Of a stretch of 64,000 bases of DNA, positions 25,351 to 34,125 are shown in pieces (the first letter of the stretch is position 1; the number at the start of each line of letters is the position of its first letter). The stretch spans positions 307,514-371,513 of the forward strand of contig NZ_MUXN01000008.1 in NCBI RefSeq assembly GCF_001995215.1, given 5' to 3'. A model generated the notes under the pieces. It searched no databases. It was not told the DNA's origin and saw only the letters and a list, made by a program, of their open reading frames with translations. The position numbers and the translations under genes were made by a program. This DNA is from Amycolatopsis azurea DSM 43854. Lineage in GTDB: Bacteria > Actinomycetota > Actinomycetes > Mycobacteriales > Pseudonocardiaceae.

Positions 25351-25875
25351 TCAGTGCGTCAGTTGCCGCGCGAGCTCGTCGAGCCGGGCGGCGGTGAGTT
25401 CCAGCCAGCGCAGATCCGCTTCCAGGTGGAAGAGCGCGTGATCGCAGATCAGCTGGTCGGCGAGGTCGCCGTCGGTCTTGCGGGCGGTGAGCTCGCGCAT
25501 GGCGCGGAGGTGGGAACCGCGCTGCGTGTCGAGCAGTTCCTGGGCGCCCCGGCCGGACAGGAGCGCGAGCACGACCTTGGTGTAGAGCGTGTTCTGCAAG
25601 TAGACCGAGGGACTTTCCGGACTTTTCAGCCATTCCTCGACGTTGGTGACGCCGGCATCGGTGATTGCGTACCGCTTCCGGTCCGGACCGCCGCCCGCCT
25701 CGACGCCGTTCTCCTCGACGAGTCCGTTCTTCAGGAGCCGGTTCAGCGTCGAGTACACCTGCCCGTAGTGCAGCGGCCGGTCTTGGCGGAACTGCTTGTC
25801 GTAGAGCTGTTTGAGGTCGTAACCGTGCTTGGGGCCCGCTTCGAGCAGGCCGAGCAAGGTGTTCCCGATCGACAT
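25351..25875 (-). CDS. PadR family transcriptional regulator
   Basis: 174 residues from the ATG at 25875. The N-terminal winged helix is typical of PadR (GNTLLGLLEAGPKHGYDLKQLY and YGQVYSTLNRLLKNGLVEEN, then KRYAITDAG), followed by the C-terminal dimerisation helices (RAMRELTARKTDGDLADQLIC). This regulator class commonly represses an ABC exporter operon that contains its own gene and is released by the exported drug. The -10 TATAGT lies 7 bases before the ATG, so the message is probably leaderless. Two direct repeats of CTATACACA overlap that -10, which fits autorepression. Confidence 0.88.
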   Translation of the reverse strand: MSIGNTLLGLLEAGPKHGYDLKQLYDKQFRQDRPLHYGQVYSTLNRLLKNGLVEENGVEAGGGPDRKRYAITDAGVTNVEEWLKSPESPSVYLQNTLYTKVVLALLSGRGAQELLDTQRGSHLRAMRELTARKTDGDLADQLICDHALFHLEADLRWLELTAARLDELARQLTH

Positions 25876-25882
25876 GCGGGGG

Positions 25883-25906
25883 ACTATACACACGATCTAT
25901 ACACAT
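25883..25906 (-). promoter_or_regulatory. PadR-operon promoter with direct-repeat operator
   Basis: On the minus strand TGTGTATAG occurs twice with a 13-base period; the downstream copy forms the -10 TATAGT, followed 7 bases later by the PadR ATG. Repressor binding here would block the promoter directly. The sequence is visible; the binding is inferred. Confidence 0.55.
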
Positions 25907-25958
25907 GGTGAATAGTTGCCCTCGTGAGTGGCGCGGACGGTTGGGGAAGGGCAAACGT

Positions 25959-26215
25959 GTCCCGAGTGCCTCGCTCGGGACGGTCACCGACTCAAGCGTG
26001 GCGCTCGGGACTCTCGCGGCTCCGCGGCGCCGCCGGGCGGGAGTCAGGCGCGTTGTGAAAGCCACTTTCGCAACCTTCAACGTTGTGAAAGCGGCTTTCA
26101 CAACAGCGCTGCCGTCGTTCTGTGTGGGGGCCGGCCGTTTGCCTCGCGTGCCGGCTTCAAGCGTCCTGAAAGCCACTTTCGGGACATCAGACGTTGCGAA
26201 AGTGGCTTTCGCGAC
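25959..26215. repeat. Cluster of short palindromes, GAAAGCCACTTTC family, in a divergent gap
   Basis: Pair 1: GTTGTGAAAG-CCA-CTTTCGCAAC at 26052-26074 and a perfect GTTGTGAAAG-CGG-CTTTCACAAC at 26082-26104. Pair 2: GTCCTGAAAG-CCA-CTTTCGGGAC at 26163-26185 and GTTGCGAAAG-TGG-CTTTCGCGAC at 26193-26215. Within each pair the units repeat every 30 bases. A further GTCCCGAG/CTCGGGAC hairpin is at about 25959-25981. The 502-base gap between PadR and nasC holds no gene. Confidence 0.82.
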
Positions 26216-26293
26216 ATGTCGGCCTAGGCCCCGCGGCGCCGCCGGGCGAGAGGGTCCGACCTCACGATGTGACGTCCATCGGCGGCGGGCAAT

Positions 26294-26309
26294 GTCAAAC
26301 GCCTGAAAC
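26294..26309 (+). promoter_or_regulatory. Candidate GlnR box upstream of the nitrate operon
   Basis: GTCAA-N6-GAAAC matches the actinobacterial GlnR half-site pattern gTnAc-N6-GaAAc except for the last base of the first block. It lies about 70 bases before the nasC start, where an activator site is expected. GlnR control of nitrate assimilation is well established in Streptomyces and mycobacteria. Confidence 0.5.
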
Positions 26310-26377
26310 ATTCAGGAGTTTTCAGGTAACACGGCCTACCTACCTTCAAGCGCTATCGACGCCTGGAGGAGGTGCCC

Positions 26378-28450
26378 GTGCCGCTCGCCACCCCTGTCCC
26401 CACCCGCGCGGTGGACACGCACTGCCCGTACTGCGCCCTGCAGTGCGGGATGAGCCTCGACGGCGCCCGTGTCGCCCCGCGCGACTTCCCGGTCAACGCC
26501 GGGGGCCTGTGCCAGAAGGGATGGACGTCGGGGGAGCTCCTCACTTCGCCTTCCCGCCTGACGACGCCGCTGATCCGCACGGACGGCGAACTCCGGCCCT
26601 CGACCTGGGACCAGGCGCTCGACCTCGTCGCGCGTCGGCTCACCGAGATCCGGGCCGCGAAGGGCGCCGACTCGGTCGCCGTCTTCGGCGGCGGAGGGCT
26701 CACCAACGAGAAGGCGTACTTGCTGGGGAAGTTCGCCCGCGTCGCGCTGGGCACCTCGCAGATCGACTACAACGGCCGGTTCTGCATGTCGTCGGCGGCC
26801 GCCGCCGGGATCAAGGCGTTCGGCGCCGACCGCGGGATGCCGTTCCCGGTCACGGATCTCGCCGACGCGGACGCCGTCCTGCTGATCGGCGCGAACCCGG
26901 CCGAGACGATGCCGCCGTTCACCCAGCACCTGCGCGGCGCGGACCTGATCGTCGTCGACCCGCGCCGCACCCCGACCGCGGAGCTGGCCGGGCTGCACCT
27001 GGCGCCCGCGCCGGGAACGGACCTCGCCCTCGCGCAAGGGATCCTGCACGCGGTCGTCGCCGACGGCCTGCTCGATCAGTCCTATGTGGACGGGCGCACG
27101 AACGGCTTCGAGGAACTGTGGCGGTCGGTCGCGGCGTGGTGGCCGGAGCGGGTCGAGCAGGTCACCGGCGTCTCCGCCGCGGATCAGCGTCGCGTCGCCG
27201 CCAAGCTCGCCGCGGCCCGCAACGCCTACGTCCTCACCGCGCGCGGCACCGAGCAGCACGCCAACGGTACGGCGATGGTCAACGCCTGGATCAATCTCTC
27301 GCTCGCCCTCGGGCTGCCGGGGCGCGAGGGGTCCGGGTTCGGCTGCCTGACCGGGCAGGGCAACGGGCAAGGCGGCCGCGAGCACGGTCAGAAGGCCGAC
27401 CAGCTGCCCGGCTACCGCAAAATCGACGACCCCGCCGCCCGTGAGTACGTCGCCGGGGTCTGGGGCGTGCCGCCGGAATCCCTGCCGGGACCGGGTCGTT
27501 CGGCCGTCGAACTGCTGGAAGCGCTCGGCACCGAAGACGGCCCGAGCGCGCTGATGGTGTTCGGCAGCAACCTCGTCGTTTCCGCGCCCCGCGCCGGGAC
27601 CATCCAGGAGAACGTGTCCTCTTTGGACTTCCTGGTCGTTGCGGACCTCGTCCTGTCGGAGACCGCGGCGATGGCCGACGTCGTCCTGCCGGTCACCCAG
27701 TGGGCCGAAGAGGACGGCACGATGACCAACCTCGAAGGCCGGATCCTGCTGCGGCGCAAGGCGATCGATCCGCCGTCCGGCGCGAAGACCGATCTTTACG
27801 TGCTTTCCGAACTCGCCCGCCGGTTCGGCCAGCCCGACGGCCGGTTCCCGACGGACGCGGAGACCGTCTTCACCGAACTCCGCAAGGCGTCCAAGGGTGG
27901 TGTCGCCGACTACTCGGGCATCACCTACGACCGGCTCCGTGACGGCGAGGTGTTGTACTGGCCCGTCCCCGCGGAATCGCATCCCGGCACGCCGCGGATG
28001 TTCCTCGACTCCTTCGCCCATCCGGACGGCCGCGCGCGGTTCGTGCCGGTGGACCACGTCGGCCCGGCCGAACCGCCCGACACCGAATTCCCCTTGCAGG
28101 CCACCACCGGCCGGGTCCTGCAGCACTACCAGTCCGGGGCGCAGACCCGGCTGGTCAAGGAACTCAACGACGTCGTGGCGGAGGCCTTCGTGGAAGTTCA
28201 TCCCGACACCGCCGCCCGGGCGGGACTGGCCGAGGGCGACCTCGCCGTCGTGCGGTCCCGGCGCGGGGAGACCGTCGCCCGGGTCCGCTGCGTGCGGTCG
28301 CTGCGCCCGGACCTGGTGTTCCTGCCGTTCCACTTTCCCGGTGAAGGGCGGGCGAACCTGCTGACCAACCCGGCACTCGACCCGACCAGCCGGATGCCCG
28401 AGTTCAAGGTGTGCGCGGTCGCGCTCGCCCCGGCCGAGGTCGTCGCGTGA
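26378..28450 (+). CDS. nasC: Assimilatory nitrate reductase catalytic subunit
   Basis: 690 residues of the Mo-bis-MGD oxidoreductase family, the size of NasC/NarB-type assimilatory enzymes. The N-terminal iron-sulfur motif is C16-x2-C19-x3-C23 with a fourth Cys at 45 (GGLCQKG). Molybdopterin-binding segments follow (FGGGGLTNEKAYLLGKFARV, YNGRFCMSSAA, LIGANPAETMPP, DPRRTPTA), and the C-terminal domain has GRVLQHYQSGAQTR. It reduces nitrate to nitrite in the cytoplasm. Of two nearby GTG codons I chose 26378, since GGAGGAGG lies 5 bases before it. It is the first gene of the operon, and its stop overlaps the next start (GTGA). Confidence 0.93.
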   Translation: MPLATPVPTRAVDTHCPYCALQCGMSLDGARVAPRDFPVNAGGLCQKGWTSGELLTSPSRLTTPLIRTDGELRPSTWDQALDLVARRLTEIRAAKGADSVAVFGGGGLTNEKAYLLGKFARVALGTSQIDYNGRFCMSSAAAAGIKAFGADRGMPFPVTDLADADAVLLIGANPAETMPPFTQHLRGADLIVVDPRRTPTAELAGLHLAPAPGTDLALAQGILHAVVADGLLDQSYVDGRTNGFEELWRSVAAWWPERVEQVTGVSAADQRRVAAKLAAARNAYVLTARGTEQHANGTAMVNAWINLSLALGLPGREGSGFGCLTGQGNGQGGREHGQKADQLPGYRKIDDPAAREYVAGVWGVPPESLPGPGRSAVELLEALGTEDGPSALMVFGSNLVVSAPRAGTIQENVSSLDFLVVADLVLSETAAMADVVLPVTQWAEEDGTMTNLEGRILLRRKAIDPPSGAKTDLYVLSELARRFGQPDGRFPTDAETVFTELRKASKGGVADYSGITYDRLRDGEVLYWPVPAESHPGTPRMFLDSFAHPDGRARFVPVDHVGPAEPPDTEFPLQATTGRVLQHYQSGAQTRLVKELNDVVAEAFVEVHPDTAARAGLAEGDLAVVRSRRGETVARVRCVRSLRPDLVFLPFHFPGEGRANLLTNPALDPTSRMPEFKVCAVALAPAEVVA

Positions 28451-29874
28451 GCCCCCGGTCGGTGGTCATCGCCGGATACGGGATGGCGGGCGCGCGGCTC
28501 GCGGACGAGATCCAGCGTCGCGATCCCGAGGGCGAACGCGTGCGGCTCACCGTCGTCGGCGCGGAGAAGCACACCGCCTACAACCGGGTGCTGCTCTCGT
28601 CGGTGGTCGCGGGCACCATGCGGCCCGACGCGGTCCGCCTGCACGACGAAGAATGGCCGTCCCGCACCCGCGCCGACCTGCGCCGGGGTGTCTCCGCGAC
28701 GTCGATCGACCGGGACTCGCGGCGGATCCACCTCGACGATGGGTCCACTGTGGACTACGACGCGCTCGTGCTCGCCACCGGCGCGAACCCGTGGATGCCG
28801 CCGGTCGAAGGGCTCGAACCCGGCCGGGACGTCGTCGCGTTCCGCACTCTCGACGACTGTGCCCGCATCCTCGACGCCGCCAAGCTGGGCGCCCCGGTCG
28901 CCGTTCTCGGCGGCGGACTGCTCGGTTTGGAAGCCGCGCGCGGCCTGGCGGGGCGGGGGAATCTCGTCACCGTCGTGCATCCGATGCCGCACATCATGGA
29001 ACGGCAGCTGGACGCGGAATCCGCGCGGGTGCTGACCAGGAAGCTCGAAGAACTCGGCGTCGGCTTCCGGCTCGGCGTCGGGGCCGCGCGCTACGTCAGC
29101 GGCGACGGGCTCAAACTCGACGACGGCACCCACGTGCCCGCCGATCTCATCGTCGTCTCCACCGGGGTCCGGCCCGAGACGAAACTGGCCGTGGACGCCG
29201 GGCTGACCGTCGAGAACGGCATCGTCGTCGACGATCTGCTGCGCACCAGCGACGGCCGGATCCACGCGATCGGCGACTGCGCGAAGCATCCCGGCGCGTT
29301 CGGCGGACTCGTGCAACCCGCTTGGGAGCAGGCCGCCGTCGTCGCGGATCTGGTCACCGGCACGAAATCCGCGTCGCGGTACCGCGGCACCCAAGCGGTC
29401 ACCCGGCTGAAGGCCCGCGGCATCGACCTCACCGCCCTCGGCGAGACGATGACCGGCGCGGACGACCCGACCGCCGAGGTGCTCACCTTCAGCGACCCGG
29501 CGGGCTGCCGCTACGGCAAGCTCGTCGTCCGCGAAAACCGTGTGGCGGGTGCGATCCTGCTCGGCCTGCCCGACGCGGCCGCGTCGATCACCCAGCTCTA
29601 CGACCGGGGCACACCGGTCCCCGAAGACCGGCTCGCCGTCCTTTTGGGACGCGCCCTGCCCGTCGGGGCACCGTCGGCGGCGAGCCCGGCCGATCTGCCC
29701 GCGTCGGCGGTCATCTGCCGCTGCAACGCGGTGACCAAGGGGCGGCTCGTCGAGGCCTGGCGCGCCGGCGCCACCGACGTCCCCGCCCTCGCCGGGGCGA
29801 CCCGCGCGACCACCGGCTGCGGTGGCTGCAAGGACGCCGTCGGCGGGGTCGCGAAATGGCTGGCCGCCCAGTGA
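28447..29874 (+). CDS. nasB: FAD-dependent NAD(P)H reductase with C-terminal BFD-like [2Fe-2S] domain (nitrate reductase partner)
   Basis: 475 residues. An NirB-like N-terminal flavoprotein: FAD-binding IAGYGMAGARLADEI, a second dinucleotide fold VAVLGGGLLGLEAARGL, and the FAD-site GRIHAIGDCAKHPG. A C-terminal BFD-like cluster of four Cys (ICRCNAVTKG and TTGCGGCKDAVG) binds [2Fe-2S]. No sulfite/nitrite-reductase domain follows, so it is not a second NirB. The position directly after nasC, translationally coupled, fits the electron-transfer subunit that passes electrons from NAD(P)H to nitrate reductase (NasB role). The symbol is by analogy; the redox chain is inferred. Confidence 0.82.
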   Translation: MSPRSVVIAGYGMAGARLADEIQRRDPEGERVRLTVVGAEKHTAYNRVLLSSVVAGTMRPDAVRLHDEEWPSRTRADLRRGVSATSIDRDSRRIHLDDGSTVDYDALVLATGANPWMPPVEGLEPGRDVVAFRTLDDCARILDAAKLGAPVAVLGGGLLGLEAARGLAGRGNLVTVVHPMPHIMERQLDAESARVLTRKLEELGVGFRLGVGAARYVSGDGLKLDDGTHVPADLIVVSTGVRPETKLAVDAGLTVENGIVVDDLLRTSDGRIHAIGDCAKHPGAFGGLVQPAWEQAAVVADLVTGTKSASRYRGTQAVTRLKARGIDLTALGETMTGADDPTAEVLTFSDPAGCRYGKLVVRENRVAGAILLGLPDAAASITQLYDRGTPVPEDRLAVLLGRALPVGAPSAASPADLPASAVICRCNAVTKGRLVEAWRAGATDVPALAGATRATTGCGGCKDAVGGVAKWLAAQ

Positions 29875-29918
29875 TCCGGCTACAGGAAAACCGAACGATG
29901 CCCACCAAGGAGGACCGC

Positions 29919-31277
29919 ATGGCCGCTCGCGGTAAACGCTGGATCGAGCACTGGGACCCGGAGGACGAGCGGTTCTGGGAGGCGACCGGGAAGAAGATCG
30001 CCCGGCGGAACCTGTGGTTCTCCATCCTGGCCGAGCACATCGGCTTCTCCGTCTGGACACTGTGGTCGGTCATGGTCCTGTTCATGGGACCGCAGTACGG
30101 TTTCTCAGCCGCTGACAAGTTCCTGCTGGTTTCGACGCCGACGCTGATCGGCGCGTTCATGCGGCCGCTGTACACCTTCGCCGTCGCGAGGTTCGGCGGC
30201 CGGAACTGGACGATCGTCAGCGCGATGTTGTTGCTGGCGCCGACGATCCTCGCGGCGGTCGTGATGGAGCCGGGCACCTCGCTCGGCACGTTCCTGGTGG
30301 TCGCCGCGCTCGGCGGGGTCGGCGGCGGGAACTTCGCGTCGTCGATGACGAACATCAACGCGTTCTATCCGGAGCGGCACAAGGGCTGGGCGCTCGGGCT
30401 CAACGCGGGCGGCGGGAACCTCGGGGTGGCGGCGATCCAGCTGATCGGCCTGCTGGTCATCGGCACAGTCGGCGCGACCGTGCCCCGGCTGGTGCTCGCG
30501 ATCTACATCCCGCTGATCGTGCTCGCCGCGACGTGCGCGTACTTCTTCATGGACAACCTCGCCTCGATGAAGGGCGACACCAAGGCGATGCGCGAGGTCG
30601 TCAAGGATCCGCACACCTGGGTGATGTCGTTCCTCTACGTCGGCACGTTCGGTTCGTTCATCGGTTACAGCTTCGCTTTCGGCCTGGTGTTGCAGAACCA
30701 GTTCGGCCGCACCCCGTTGCAGGCGGCCGCGGTGACGTTCCTCGGACCGCTGCTCGGTTCTTTCTCGCGTCCGACGGGCGGCTGGCTGGCCGACCGGATC
30801 GGCGGTGGCAAGGTCACCTTCGTGACGTTCGTCGGGATGGCCGCGGCGACCGTGGTGCTGATCCTGGCCTCGACGTCGAACTCGCTGGCGCTGTTCACCG
30901 TCGCGTTCATCGTGCTGTTCGTGCTGACCGGCGTCGGCAACGGCTCGACGTACAAGATGATCCCGGCGATCTTCCGTGCCAAGGCGAAGGTCGCGATCAG
31001 CGAGGGCGCGGACGAGACGCTGGAGATGCTCAGGGCGCGCAAGCTTTCCGGCGCGTTGATCGGGCTGGCCGGCGCGATCGGCGCGCTCGGCGGGTTGTTC
31101 ATCAACCTGGCCTTCCGGCAGTCGTTCGCGGACACGAAGAGCGGGGTGCCGGCGTTCGTGGCCTTCCTCGTCTTCTACGGACTGTGCTTCGCCGTCACGT
31201 GGGCGGTGTACCTGCGCAAACAGCAGTCGGAGGTGGCGAGCACCCGAGGTCTGGCGCTCGCGGGAGCGGAGGTCTGA
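29919..31277 (+). CDS. narK: NarK-type nitrate/nitrite transporter (MFS)
   Basis: 452 residues with about twelve transmembrane helices and the two nitrate-signature regions of the NNP family: GGVGGGNFASSMTNINAFYP followed by GWALGLNAGGGNLGVA, and in the second half LFVLTGVGNGSTYKMIPAIF. The cytoplasmic loop after helix 6 is normal for NarK. It imports nitrate or exchanges it for nitrite. The ATG at 29919 has AAGGAGG 5 bases upstream and is preferred to the ATG at 29898. It lies 44 bases after the reductase, and its stop overlaps the nirB start (TGATG). Confidence 0.93.
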   Translation: MAARGKRWIEHWDPEDERFWEATGKKIARRNLWFSILAEHIGFSVWTLWSVMVLFMGPQYGFSAADKFLLVSTPTLIGAFMRPLYTFAVARFGGRNWTIVSAMLLLAPTILAAVVMEPGTSLGTFLVVAALGGVGGGNFASSMTNINAFYPERHKGWALGLNAGGGNLGVAAIQLIGLLVIGTVGATVPRLVLAIYIPLIVLAATCAYFFMDNLASMKGDTKAMREVVKDPHTWVMSFLYVGTFGSFIGYSFAFGLVLQNQFGRTPLQAAAVTFLGPLLGSFSRPTGGWLADRIGGGKVTFVTFVGMAAATVVLILASTSNSLALFTVAFIVLFVLTGVGNGSTYKMIPAIFRAKAKVAISEGADETLEMLRARKLSGALIGLAGAIGALGGLFINLAFRQSFADTKSGVPAFVAFLVFYGLCFAVTWAVYLRKQQSEVASTRGLALAGAEV

Positions 31278-33781
31278 TGCGGAAACTCGTCGTCGTCGGG
31301 CACGGCATGGTCGCGCACCGGCTCGTGGAGGCCGTGCGCGCGGAGGACAAGACCGGCGAATGGCAGGTCGTGGTGCTCGCCGAGGAAGCGCGCCCCGCGT
31401 ACGACCGGGTCGCTCTGACGTCCTATGTGGACACTTGGGACCCTGCCTCGCTCGCGCTGGAAGGCGCGGACTACGCCGGTGACCCGCTGGTCGAGCTGCG
31501 GCTCGGGGATGCGGTCGCGTCAGTGGACCGGGAACGCAAGGTCGTCGTCACGGAAGCCGGGTACGAGCAGCCGTACGACACGCTCGTCCTCGCGACCGGT
31601 TCGCGGCCGTTCGTCCCGCCGGTGCCGGGGCACGACCTTCCTGGCTGCTTCGTCTACCGGACGATCGAGGATCTCGACGCCATCCGGGAGGCCGCTCAGC
31701 GCCCCGGCCGCGGCCGGCGTTCGGCGGTCGTCATCGGTGGCGGTCTCCTCGGCCTGGAAGCCGCGAAGGCGTTGCGGGACATGGGACTTTCGCCGCATGT
31801 TGTCGAGATGGCGCCGCGTTTGATGCCGTTGCAGGTCGACGAGGGCGGCGGTGGGCTGCTCCGGCGGCTGATCACCGATCTTGACGTGACCGTCCACACG
31901 GGAACGTCGACCGACGCCATCGAGCCGGACGGCTCTCGCTACATCGCGAAGCTGGGCAACGGCACCGAACTCGACGTCGACCTCGTCGTGTTCTCCGCCG
32001 GGATCCGGCCGCGCGACGATCTCGCCCGTTCGTCCGGGCTGGACGTCGGAGCGCGGGGCGGCGTCCTGGTCGACGACACCTGCCGGACGTCCGATCCGGC
32101 GGTGTACGCGATCGGCGAATGCGCGGCCGTGGACGGCAAGGTGTACGGCATCGTGGCGCCCGGGTACGCGATGGCGGAGATCGTCGCGGCGCGGCTGACC
32201 GGTGGCGAGGGCACGTTCCCCGAGCCGGACATGTCGACGAAGCTCAAGCTCATGGGTGTCGATGTCGCCAGCTTCGGTGACGCGCACGCGGCGACCGAGG
32301 GTGCGCTGGAGGTCGCGTTCAACGACGCCGTCGCCGGGACGTACAAGAAGCTCGTCGTCTCGGACGACTCGAAGACGTTGCTCGGCGGGGTGCTGGTCGG
32401 GGACGCGAGCGAGTTCAACACGCTCCGGGCGATGGTCGGCAGGCCGCTGCCCGCCGAACCGGGCGCGATCCTCGCCCCGGCGGGCGGTGGCGCCGCGGTC
32501 GGTGTCGACGCGCTGCCCGACGGCGCGCAGATCTGTTCGTGCAACGCGGTGTCCAAGGGTGCGATCACGCACGCGATCACCGAAGAGGGTTGCGATTCGG
32601 TCGCCAAGATCAAGGGCTGCACGCGGGCGGGCACGGCGTGCGGGTCCTGTGTCCCGCTGCTGGGCAAGCTGCTGACGGCGTGCGGCGTCGAGCAGTCGAA
32701 GGCGCTGTGCGAGCACTTCTCGCAATCCCGCGCGGAGTTGTTCCAGATCTTGCAGGCCACCAGGATCAGCACGTTCAGCGAAATGATCGACCGCTACGGG
32801 ACCGGGACCGGTTGCGCGATCTGCAAACCGGCGATCGCGTCCATCCTGGCCACACTGGGCAACGGGCACATCCTCGCCGGTGAACAGGCGACCTTGCAGG
32901 ACACCAACGACAAGTTCCTCGCGAACCTCCAGCGCAACGGGACCTACTCAGTGGTCCCGCGGATCCCCGGCGGGGAGGTCACGCCGGAGAAGCTCATGGT
33001 GATCGCGCAGGTGGCGATGGACTTCGGGCTGTACACCAAGATCACCGGCGGGCAGCGGATCGACTTGTTCGGCGCGACCGTCGACCAGCTTCCGCTGATC
33101 TGGCGGCGGCTCGTCGACGCCGGGTTCGAGTCCGGGCACGCGTACGGGAAGTCGTTGCGCACGGTCAAGTCCTGTGTCGGTTCGACGTGGTGCCGCTACG
33201 GCGTGCAGGACAGTGTCGGGCTCGCGATCGAGCTGGAGCTGCGCTACCGCGGCCTGCGCTCGCCGCACAAACTGAAGTCCGCGGTGTCGGGTTGCGCGCG
33301 GGAATGCGCCGAGGCGCGGAGCAAGGACTTCGGCGTCATCGCCACCGACAAGGGCTGGAATCTCTATGTCGGCGGGAACGGCGGCGCGACCCCGCGCCAC
33401 GCGGATCTCCTGGTGTCCGAAGTGGACACCGAGACGCTGATCCGCACGATCGACCGGTTCCTGATGTTCTACGTCCGCACGGCCGACCGGTTGCAGCGCA
33501 CCGCGCCGTGGGTCGAGGAGATGGAGGGCGGGCTCGACCACCTGCGCGCGGTGATCGTCGACGACAAGCTCGGCATCTGCGAGGACCTCGACGCGGCGAT
33601 GGCCAAGCACGTCGGCGACTACGCCGACGAATGGCGCGGAGTGCTGGAGGACCCGGAGAAGCTGGCGAAGTTCAGCTCGTTCGTCAACGCGCCGGGCACG
33701 CCGGATCCGACGATCTCGTTCCGGCGAGAACGCGACCAGAACGTACCCGTGCTGCTGGGCATCCCGGAGGTGAAACAGTGA
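31277..33781 (+). CDS. nirB: Assimilatory nitrite reductase [NAD(P)H] large subunit
   Basis: 834 residues, the usual NirB size. Domains in order: FAD/NAD(P)H-binding flavoprotein (VVGHGMVAHRLVEAV; VVIGGGLLGLEAAKAL; AVYAIGECAAVDG), BFD-like [2Fe-2S] domain (ICSCNAVSKG with GTACGSCVPLL), ferredoxin half-domains, then the siroheme-[4Fe-4S] core with C-x5-C in KSCVGSTWCRYG and C-x3-C in SGCARECAEARS. It performs the six-electron reduction of nitrite to ammonium in the cytoplasm. Its start overlaps the narK stop by one base (TGATG), and its end overlaps nirD (GTGA). Confidence 0.96.
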   Translation: MRKLVVVGHGMVAHRLVEAVRAEDKTGEWQVVVLAEEARPAYDRVALTSYVDTWDPASLALEGADYAGDPLVELRLGDAVASVDRERKVVVTEAGYEQPYDTLVLATGSRPFVPPVPGHDLPGCFVYRTIEDLDAIREAAQRPGRGRRSAVVIGGGLLGLEAAKALRDMGLSPHVVEMAPRLMPLQVDEGGGGLLRRLITDLDVTVHTGTSTDAIEPDGSRYIAKLGNGTELDVDLVVFSAGIRPRDDLARSSGLDVGARGGVLVDDTCRTSDPAVYAIGECAAVDGKVYGIVAPGYAMAEIVAARLTGGEGTFPEPDMSTKLKLMGVDVASFGDAHAATEGALEVAFNDAVAGTYKKLVVSDDSKTLLGGVLVGDASEFNTLRAMVGRPLPAEPGAILAPAGGGAAVGVDALPDGAQICSCNAVSKGAITHAITEEGCDSVAKIKGCTRAGTACGSCVPLLGKLLTACGVEQSKALCEHFSQSRAELFQILQATRISTFSEMIDRYGTGTGCAICKPAIASILATLGNGHILAGEQATLQDTNDKFLANLQRNGTYSVVPRIPGGEVTPEKLMVIAQVAMDFGLYTKITGGQRIDLFGATVDQLPLIWRRLVDAGFESGHAYGKSLRTVKSCVGSTWCRYGVQDSVGLAIELELRYRGLRSPHKLKSAVSGCARECAEARSKDFGVIATDKGWNLYVGGNGGATPRHADLLVSEVDTETLIRTIDRFLMFYVRTADRLQRTAPWVEEMEGGLDHLRAVIVDDKLGICEDLDAAMAKHVGDYADEWRGVLEDPEKLAKFSSFVNAPGTPDPTISFRRERDQNVPVLLGIPEVKQ

Positions 33782-34125
33782 CGACCTCGATCGAGCGCAC
33801 CTGGACCGCGGTCTGCGCGGCCGGCGCCGTCCCCGAATGGTCCGGTGTCGCCGCCCTGCTCGGCGACGGCGTGCAGGTGGCGATCTTCCGGCTGCCCGGC
33901 GACCGGTGGTACGCACTGTCCAATCTGGACCCGATCAGCGGCGCCGCGGTGCTGTCGCGCGGCATCGTCGGCGACGCGGGCGGCGTCCCTGTGGTGGCCT
34001 CGCCGGTGTACAAGGAGCGGTTCGATCTGAGGACTGGCTCATGCCTCGACGCTGAAGGAGTTTCGGTCGCGGCGTACGGCGTGCGAGTCACCGGGGGTGT
34101 GGTGGAGGTCGAGGCTTCACCGTGA
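33778..34125 (+). CDS. nirD: Nitrite reductase [NAD(P)H] small subunit
   Basis: 115 residues of the NirD family, a Rieske-like beta-fold (WTAVCAAGAVPEWSGVAALL, VQVAIFRLPGDRWYALSN, VASPVYKERFDLRTG). As usual for NirD, the Rieske Cys/His cluster ligands are replaced, so no iron-sulfur centre is expected. It partners NirB. The GTG start overlaps the nirB stop, and its stop overlaps the start of the regulator gene, so the end of the operon is fully coupled. Confidence 0.93.
   Translation: MTTSIERTWTAVCAAGAVPEWSGVAALLGDGVQVAIFRLPGDRWYALSNLDPISGAAVLSRGIVGDAGGVPVVASPVYKERFDLRTGSCLDAEGVSVAAYGVRVTGGVVEVEASP

Noticed and set aside
26216..26377. A riboswitch or Mo-cofactor leader before nasC
   Set aside because: Apart from the GlnR-like box and the ribosome site I could not find a conserved RNA fold here.
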